NCBI GenBank assembly: GCA_017591395.1 | Contig: WEDG01001244.1 | Coordinates: 1 to 64,000 of the forward strand | Direction: 5' to 3' | Length of the DNA stretch: 64,000 nt | Source: Schistocephalus solidus | Lineage: Eukaryota > Platyhelminthes > Cestoda > Diphyllobothriidea > Diphyllobothriidae | Part shown: in pieces, positions 57,196 through 64,000 of the stretch | How the letters are laid out: every line of letters starts with the position of its first letter | Numbering within the stretch: the first letter of the stretch is position 1 | Position numbers and translations under genes: made by a program | The notes under the pieces: generated by a model | What the model saw: the letters and a program-made list of their open reading frames with translations, nothing else | Told to the model about the DNA's origin: nothing | Database searches by the model: none

Positions 57196-58221
57196 GATAG
57201 TTTTCCTGGGACTAGAAGCCCTAACGATGACTTTATTCTCTCATCCTTCTTCCATGCACCAGTCGAATATCCTAGCTGATCATTTGTTTAGAGATGGGGA
57301 TTAATGCAATGGCAAAGGCGGTAGGAAAGCCTAAGTCCACCATACGTGAATTGAGTAACGCGTGTCGGGAGCCAATCAGGCCACCATTTCGGACCGGCAT
57401 ATTTGAGACAAAGCCCCTTATGGATGTTAAGACATTCGGAGGTAACAGGAATCGACTATCTGCTACGAATAAATGTAATGAATGCCAGCATTTCTAGAAG
57501 AAAATACTCAAGAGGGCCTGTGAGTCGTACAGTGGAAAACCTCTGATTGACGACTCAGATTTAGGGGACACATGCATGCCCAGCGAACTCAGCTTGTTGA
57601 CATGCTGAAATTACTATTTAAAATGTACTTAATGGCCAATTTGCGCAGGATGCCATGCAAATCGTTCATTTTAATCTAAACGAATAGAAAAAAACTTGGC
57701 CAATTTTGCGATTATTGATACGGATTAGGCCCCCTTGAGATTGCAAATAAAATCACACCTCAAATTTTGGTCAAACACGAAGCTACGCCCGGAGTGTGAA
57801 TTTACTCATGAAAAGTCGGGCTACGGAATAGCCACTAAATAACAGATTTTTAAAATGCCAACCGGGCAGTTACAAAAAGTGCCAAGGAATGATAACCATC
57901 TTCATTTCTCTAAACCGTAATACGATAGCGTCTCTGAAAAGCAAATAGGTAAGTAAAACCGCACGAGCAGGTCAATGGATGGACAGAAAGCTTCAAAATA
58001 TCATGGCGGAGCGTGTTATGGACGACCGATAAATGCCAGACAGTAAGACGCAGACTAAATGCGGGATATGCATGAGGAACAGTTCTGTCCAATTCACCAT
58101 GTGGTCTTCCGAGAACTTTAAGATAGTTTTCCTAACATGAATATGTGAAGATAAACTAGGAGTAAATATCTAACGAATGGGGTGGGCAACAAATGTTCAT
58201 AAAAATATTATGCGGTGATTC
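57196..58221. other. No recognisable gene
   Basis: Short open frames only (57294-57497, plus, 67 codons). No domain was recognised. Confidence 0.4.
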
Positions 58222-58636
58222 GGATGTTTACTTCAGCGACGCGCAGTCGAATTTCTAATTGGCTGCGCCGGGCTGACTATGACGACCACCAATCGAGTGT
58301 ACACAGTTGGTCCATTATAAACCAAACTTCAATTTTCATGTTTCCGAATAAATTCTGAAAATCACATTTGCACTCCATGTCACATGTAGCGCAAAAACCG
58401 GCGACTACTTGGAGGAACAAATGTCTATTCGTATCCATCCCGAATTGGGATAAGAATTCTAATCGAGATACGCTTGAGCATACACTAACATGAAGCACTC
58501 TCTGAAACCTGCGTGCGTGCTACAGAACTGCATAGGTAATCCACTAGTCATACAGTTAAACAAACGTTCATAAAATCAATGGCTAGGAAACAGTAGAGGG
58601 GCAACGCATTAAACTTTATTACTGAAAGAGAGCAGT

Positions 58637-59136
58637 CTAGTAGCCATAGCCGTAGCCGTACTCCTTCTCCTCGTGGCATTCGCTGCCCTTGCACACCGTG
58701 GCGCAGTGACCGTCCTTGCAGTCGTAGCCCTCGAATTCACCACTTTGGCAGTGTTCCGAGGTGCAGCCGGAGAAGTCTACACGACCGCTGAATTGGACGT
58801 GACCCTTGTACTGGCTCTGGCCCTTGGCGCCACCCTTTTCGAAGCGTTTGCCGTAGCCCTCCTGTTCGCCCCAGCTCTCAGCACTGGTCTGGGAGTAGGC
58901 GTGTGATTCGTAGCAGCCCTTGGGGTGGCAGATGTAGGCACAGCGGCCAGCCTTGCAGCCGTAGCCGAAGTAGTCACCCTTGTGGCAGGTCTCCTCGTAG
59001 CAGCCATCGAAGTAGATGTCACCCTTCACGGCGGCCTTGCCGAGAAGTGGCCGTGGCCAACTTTGCCGTAATGAGGCTCAGGGTAGTAGTGGGCGGAGGC
59101 GACGGCGACGAGGGCACAGAGAATGAGGAGTTTCAT
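58637..59136 (-). pseudogene. Eggshell-like gene copy 6, one-base deletion
   Basis: The ATG at 59136 and a normal signal peptide are present, but one base is missing at about 59041 (gccgag instead of gccggag), shifting the frame at residues 32-33. The rest is intact to the stop at 58637 and would be read only from an internal ATG (59029). One residue in the second module is Asp for Asn (GYDCKDG). The poly(A) signal is TTTATT at 58615-58620. The deletion is in a GG run and may be a sequencing error. Confidence 0.8.
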
Positions 59137-59176
59137 GGCTGTGGTTGCTTTGCTGCGCCGTGCCCGACCTCTGGCC

Positions 59177-59432
59177 CTTATATACGGTATCAGTGGAGAC
59201 GGTGCGGTCGTGTTCGATTTGTAAATGCACTCTGTCAGCTGTCAGTGGGAGGACGCATTGGAATATCGAATTTCGATCTGAGCTAGTGCTAGTGGTTAAT
59301 GCATCTTTATGTGTCATCAAATTTTTCAACGCTAGTGCTTCAGTTCTCAACACTGAAATCTAACATGGAGGGAATTTCACAGTTGAACTTGTGAAATAGT
59401 AAAATCCAGTTGGTATGTAGGAGTCAAATACT
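59177..59432 (-). promoter_or_regulatory. Promoter of eggshell-like gene copy 6
   Basis: TATATAAG (59177-59184, minus), E-box CAGCTG (59236-59241) and the distal word agtatttgactcctac (59417-59432), as in copies 1, 3 and 7. Confidence 0.75.
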
Positions 59433-59493
59433 GTAGTTTGGTTGCTAGTTATTGAGAATCGCGCTGGCGGCGCTTTGAACTGGAGCAACACAA

Positions 59494-59960
59494 TGAGCAT
59501 TTTTGAGCCTGTTATTCCGTTAGCTGCACTGAAGGGGATGGCGCCTGTATTGCACCATAAATTACCACTATCTAGGTGTCTGCAAATGGTTCAACCCTAA
59601 TGCTATTTTTAATCCAATATTTGCCCCCTACCAGGGGTCACAATGCAAGCGCCCCTGACTGACATGAGGCCAGATGAGTGCACAACGTGCGTTATTAGGA
59701 GTGGGAACCCAAAACAAAACTCGCACATATGAGGCATGGTTGCTCGCCTAGGTGCGGGCTCACACCAGGCCAGCCACCTGTGCCCGATCCCATCTGTGAT
59801 CCTCTTGGCTATTTATCATGACCCGGGGTCAAGATGTGTGAATGAGGAGAGAGTGCGGTAGGTGGCGCGCACGTATTCTATCAGAACACACTAAAACCGA
59901 TCCTGAGCCCACCCTTGTTTGGGGCACACGTTGAGTTTCGTCGGAATCATCGATCGATAT
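59494..59960 (+). mobile_element. SINE-like unit in the left arm
   Basis: A head 'gagcatttttgagcctgtta' and 'gcactgaaggggatggcgcc' is followed by the shared segment 'ctcgcctaggtgcgggctca', 'agccacctgtgcccgatccc' and 'gagagagtgcggtag', which relates it to 42652-43372 and to the LINE tail. Its mirror copy lies at 62262-62729. Confidence 0.6.
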
Positions 59961-60010
59961 GTCAGAATACAATGAGCAGAAAATCTTACAGTTTAACTTG
60001 TTTACACACA

Positions 60011-60160
60011 ATTAGCATTTTTGAGCATGTCATTCCGTTAGTTGCACTGAAGGGGATGGCGCTTGTATTTCACCATAAATGACCACTGTATATGAGTTTG
60101 CAAATCGTTCAAACCTATTGCTATTTTGAATCCACTTTTTGCCCCCTACAACTGGTCACG
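60011..60160 (+). repeat. Direct repeat of the SINE head beside the inverted-repeat arm
   Basis: 'gcatttttgagcatgtcatt' through 'tttgccccctacaactggtc' repeats 59497-59640 directly ('gcatttttgagcctgttatt'...'tttgccccctaccaggggtc'). It lies just inside the loop, at the inner edge of the left arm. The following bases (60161-61059) hold nothing recognised. Confidence 0.75.
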
Positions 60161-61059
60161 CAGTAAATGATCTGGCATAATACGGGGACATATCGTCAAG
60201 AAGCTGGATCGTAGTGATGCACCCCGAACAGGGTTTTAGGGAAGTTCTAACTGCCGGACTAACCGTCGCTTTTTGGTCTCAATAATGGGGCGGAACTCTT
60301 ACCGCGAAAATGACCTCAAGGGAAAAAGGCATCATATATGCCTTGAACCGTGGGTTCATATGCACGCCTATGTTTGAAGTAAATCCACAGATTATCCTTT
60401 CCCCTAATTATTTACCCGTGTATTTGTTGACATACTTGCCATCCCTTGGTTTTGGGTTCTCTAACGTCGTGTATCCCAATATGAGTTTGTTGGCTTTTAA
60501 GTAGTCTTTAATCAAAGGAAGCACAAGTATAAATATCTTAAACTAGTTGGCGTTCTTCGTTTTTAATATTCAATCCTAAATTAACCCTCTAATTTAAATA
60601 ACTCACTAGTTATTTCAACAACTTTAGTAAGCGGAGTCTTTCAATTTTCCTTTTTAATATCGCACACTCTCTTAGTGACTCAAACTTCCCGACTTGTCTT
60701 TAATATCTCCGATAGTCAAGATTGTCTTTGTGAACACTATAGCGTCGTCAGTGATGCACATACCTCCATTTAAGGGGCTTCCGGATGACAGATGAACGAC
60801 TCAGGTATGCTATATGTGGCGTATCTCATGAAATATTAGCCGAACTTTGGAATTTTGATTTCTTTCAGGAAGTATTTTTGGGTATTGTTATGGTATTTTG
60901 TCACGCAACATAAGTCCAATGTATTTTAGACTTGAAAGCATTCCGGGTTTTAAATGCAAGTCCTTATATTGTTGGCAAAATTAAAACAGATAAAAATGAC
61001 TTATATCATATGAACTTCTTCACTGATCTTCGATTCACTTGTACATCAATTTATATCTG

Positions 61060-61860
61060 AAAAAAGCATGCAAATAAATATCCCTCAACAAATTATCCCT
61101 ATTTTTCTAATCTTGTACGCGTAGAAAACGTATCCTCTAGTTGTTACTACAGTAGATTGCCTATCTCATGAAATGTCAACCAAAATTCTGTAGTGTTTTT
61201 TTTCGAAAAAACGACTTAAGTAAGGTCGGAATATTGATTATTGTTCAGCCTAATCCGAAGATATGCCAGACACTTCTGGAAACATGCTTTTGAACGAGAT
61301 TCTTTCTGGTCATTTACAAAAAAAATATGGTACCTAGAAAAGTTACTTAAGCAGCAAGCAGGTTTCTCATTGATTTTCGCTTTCCTTCAAAAATTTAAAT
61401 ATATTTGCCAGAAAACCTGCACAAATATATACTCTCTTGTACTCGTTTGATAGCACATTACACCTTTTTCAGATTTTATTCTTGAGGAAAGTGTATTTTT
61501 CGGTTAAAAAATTCTAAATTGCTAAGTCATTTTGAACCCTACCAGCCGTTACACTTGCATGAAAGTTTTAGGAAATAGATGCTGTATACATTCTGTGTAA
61601 GGAACCTCACACCTTTCTCTACGTTATGCGGAAGAGGTCATATTATTAACATAAAATTATGCCACGATTATGAATCATGTTTTATCCTTTGTGGGAAAAA
61701 TTAATAAATTTATGAATATGATGTATTAGGGAAGAAAATTGCAGGGTCTTAAGCATTTCCTAATTAAGACCTTTATAAAAATAAAAAAGATACCCTTTCT
61801 TCAATACAAAACTTGTAGAAGACGTAATTTTGCTACCAAATGTTCCAGCACCTGATGGGG
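61060..61860. repeat. AT-rich dispersed repeat family C, copy 3
   Basis: Words 'gaggaaagtgtatttttcgg' (61482-61501) and 'gtagaagacgtaattttgct' match copy 2 ('gaagaaagtgcatcttgcgg', 'gaagaggacgttatttgct'). Forms most of the loop between the inverted arms. Remaining loop sequence to 62213 has nothing recognised. Confidence 0.4.
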
Positions 61861-62788
61861 GCACTAAAACAAACCAACGCTAGAACTACGAGCATACTTG
61901 CCACCTGCCGCAGACACCGTTAATTGTATCGCTTATCTGCTCAACTCATCAAAACGAAAATAATCGCCTCCTCCATTTTACAAGAGACACTGTTCTCTAT
62001 TATCTCAATGAGCTTTGGAATTTGAGCCTCGTCACAATCATTTAAAAAAAGTTTCGTTTACCAATTTCAGATAATGTTTTGTGAGATATGCAAACAAATA
62101 CACGCACGATATTTTTATCCTTCATCCGGCTGATTTGAATGTTTCAAGTCAAATTGAAGTCTATGACTAACATATAAACAGCAGTTCTTGATACTTAACC
62201 TTAACGGTTTTCGGTGTATACAAGTTAAACTGTAAGATTTTCTGCTCATCGGATTCTGACATATCGATCGTTGATTCTGACGAAACTCAATGTGTGCCCC
62301 AAACAAAGGTGGGCTCAGGATCGGTTTTAGAGTGTTCTGATAGAAAACGTGCGTGCCACCTACCGCATTCTCTCCTCATTCACACATTTTGACCCCGGGT
62401 CATGATAAATAGTTAAGAGGACAACAGATGGGATCGGGCACAGGTGGCTGGCATGGTGTGAGCCCGCACCTAGGCGTGCAACCATGCCTCATATGTGTGA
62501 GTTTTTTTGGGTTCCCACTCCTAATAACGCACGTTGTGCACTCATCTGGCCTCATGTCAGTCAGGGGCGCTTGCATTGTGACCCCTGGTAGGGGGCAAAT
62601 ATTGGATTTAAAAATAGCATTAGGGTTGAACCATTTGCAGACACCTAGATAGTGGTAATTTATGGTGCAATACAGGCACCATCCCCTTCAGTGCAGCTAA
62701 CGGAATAACAGGCTCAAAAATGCTCATTGTGTTGCTCCAGTTCAAAGCGCCGCCAGCGCGATTCTCAATAACTAGCAACCAAACTACA

Positions 62789-63043
62789 GTATTTGACTCC
62801 TACATACCAACTGGATTTTACTATTTCACAAGTTCAACTGTGAAATTCCCTCCATGTTAGATTTCAGTGTTGAGAACTGAAGCACTAGCGTTGAAAAATT
62901 TGATGACACATAAAGATGCATTAACCACTAGCACTAGCTCAGATCGAAATTCGATATTCCAATGCGTCCTCCCACTGACAGCTGACAGAGTGCATTTACA
63001 AATCGAACACGACCGCACCGTCTCCACTGATACCGTATATAAG
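62789..63043 (+). promoter_or_regulatory. Promoter of eggshell-like gene copy 7
   Basis: Distal word agtatttgactcctac (62789-62804), E-box CAGCTG (62979-62984) and TATATAAG (63036-63043). Mirror image of the copy 6 promoter. Confidence 0.75.
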
Positions 63044-63083
63044 GGCCAGAGGTCGGGCACGGCGCAGCAAAGCAACCACAGCC

Positions 63084-63585
63084 ATGAAACTCCTCATTCT
63101 CTGTGCCCTCGTCGCCGTCGCCTCCGCCCACTACTACCCTGAGCCTCATTACGGCAAAGTTGGCCACGGCCACTTCTCCGGCAAGGCCGCTGTGAAGGGT
63201 GACATCTACTTCGATGGCTGCTACGAGGAGACCTGCCACAAGGGTGACTACTTCGGCTACGGCTGCAAGGCTGGCCGCTGTGCCTACATCTGCCACCCCA
63301 AGGGCTGCTATGAATCACACGCCTACTCCCCAGACCAGTGCTGAGAGCTGGGGCGAACAGGAGGGCTACGGCAAACGCTTCGAGAAGGGTGGCGCCAAGG
63401 GCCAGAGCCAGTACAAGGGTCACGTCCAATTCAGCGGTCGTGTAGACTTCTCCGGCTGCACCTCGGAACACTGCCAAAGTGGTGAATTCGAGGGCTACAA
63501 CTGCAAGGACGGTCACTGCGCCACGGTGTGCAAGGGCAGCGAATGCCACGAGGAGAAGGAGTACGGCTACGGCTATGGCTACTAG
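63084..63585 (+). pseudogene. Eggshell-like gene copy 7, one-base insertion
   Basis: Intact to Tyr81-Ser82, where an extra C (tactccccag, near 63330) shifts the frame and gives an early stop at 63342-63344. The remaining sequence, including the second Cys module and the YGYGYGY tail, is preserved in the neighbouring frame to the stop at 63583-63585. The poly(A) signal is AATAAA at 63602-63607. The insertion lies in a C run, so it needs read support before calling the gene dead. Confidence 0.8.
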
Positions 63586-64000
63586 ACTCATCTCTTTCAG
63601 TAATAAAGTTTAATGCGTTGCCCCGCTACTGTCTCCTAGCCATTGATTTTATGAACGTTTGTTTAACTGTATGACTAGTGGATTACCTATGCAGTTCTGT
63701 AGCACGCACGCAGGTTTCAGAGAGTGATTCTAGTTAGTGTATGCTCAAGCGTATCTCGATTAGAATTGTTATCCCAATTCGGGATGGATACGAATAGACA
63801 TTTGTTCCTCCAAGTAGTCGCCGGTTTTTGCGCTACATGTGACATAGAGCGCAAATGTGATTTTCAGAATTAATTCGGAAACATGAAAATTGAAGTTTGG
63901 TTTATAATGGACCAACTGTGTACACTCGATTGGTGGTCGTCATAGTCAGCCCGGCGCAGCCAATTAGAAATTGGACTGCGCGTCGGTGAAGTAAACATCC

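Larger units (their letters stand above)
58222..60007. repeat. Left arm of a large inverted repeat
   Basis: Reverse complement of 62214-64000, nearly identical by inspection throughout (for example ggatgtttacttca at the outer edge and cagtttaacttgt at the inner edge). The arm contains gene copy 6, its promoter and a SINE-like unit. The outer limit is set by the window edge on the right arm, so the repeat may be longer. Confidence 0.9.
62214..64000. repeat. Right arm of a large inverted repeat
   Basis: Inverse of 58222-60007. Similarity continues to the last base of the window, so the true end is not seen. It contains gene copy 7. Small differences between the arms (for example gattctgac/gtcagaat context and the lesions in copies 6 and 7) show they are not one sequence read twice. 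Confidence 0.9.

Noticed and set aside
62934..63591. Ala/Val-rich and Arg/Ser-rich open frames overlapping each 166-codon gene copy
   Set aside because: They lie in alternate frames of the GC-rich gene and recur wherever it does. Promoter, leader, poly(A) signal and signal peptide all support the other frame.

Overview
The window looks like flatworm nuclear DNA, most likely from a diphyllobothriidean tapeworm (the Schistocephalus / Spirometra / Dibothriocephalus group). This is an inference. It rests on an abundant LINE that carries a C-terminal array of C2H2 zinc fingers of a type I associate with that group, on Penelope-like and CR1-like retroelement relics, and on a multicopy family of secreted Tyr/Gly/Cys-rich proteins resembling flatworm eggshell (vitelline) precursors. 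There are no operons and no bacterial signals. No conserved housekeeping gene was recognised. Layout: 1-19 kb is mostly repeats. It holds a LINE tail scrap at the left edge, a (TCC)n tract, diverged AT-rich repeats, a decayed LINE on the minus strand (4.4-8.3 kb), a CR1-like reverse transcriptase pseudogene (9.1-10.2 kb), a Penelope-like pseudogene with RT and GIY-YIG parts (11.1-12.3 kb), and one copy of an old endonuclease-domain relic (14.6-15.7 kb) whose inverted partner lies at 21.0-22.1 kb. From 19.5 kb to the right edge, seven copies of one 166-codon intronless gene are scattered on both strands: 19774(+), 29550(+), 33666(-), 36343(-), 50899(-), 58637(-) and 63084(+), given by left coordinate except that plus-strand copies start there. 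Each has a TATATAAG box about 40 bp upstream of its ATG, and most have a CAGCTG E-box about 50 bp further out. Three copies (19774, 33666, 50899) are intact. Four carry a single-base indel, mostly at homopolymers, so they are either recent pseudogenes or assembly errors. The last two copies sit head to head in the arms of a large, nearly identical inverted repeat (58.2-60.0 kb and 62.2-64.0 kb) that runs off the window. Between the gene copies lie a near full-length LINE (37.1-42.5 kb), a second internally deleted copy (45.9-49.6 kb), SINE-like units that share the LINE 3' tail, tRNA-derived SINE heads, degenerate telomere-like CCCTAA tracts and a long direct repeat (44.1-45.1 and 54.0-54.9 kb). 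The most interesting small structures are five hammerhead-ribozyme-like motifs, all somewhat degenerate. They fall into two families (1.2 and 3.9 kb; 4.4, 26.9 and 43.9 kb) and have the short palindromic helix III expected of ribozymes that act as dimers in Penelope-like elements and retrozymes. The likely functional story is a locally amplified, highly expressed secreted-protein gene family, spread by segmental and inverted duplication and continuously invaded by retroelements, one of which (37.1-42.5 kb) has broken into gene promoters at both of its ends.
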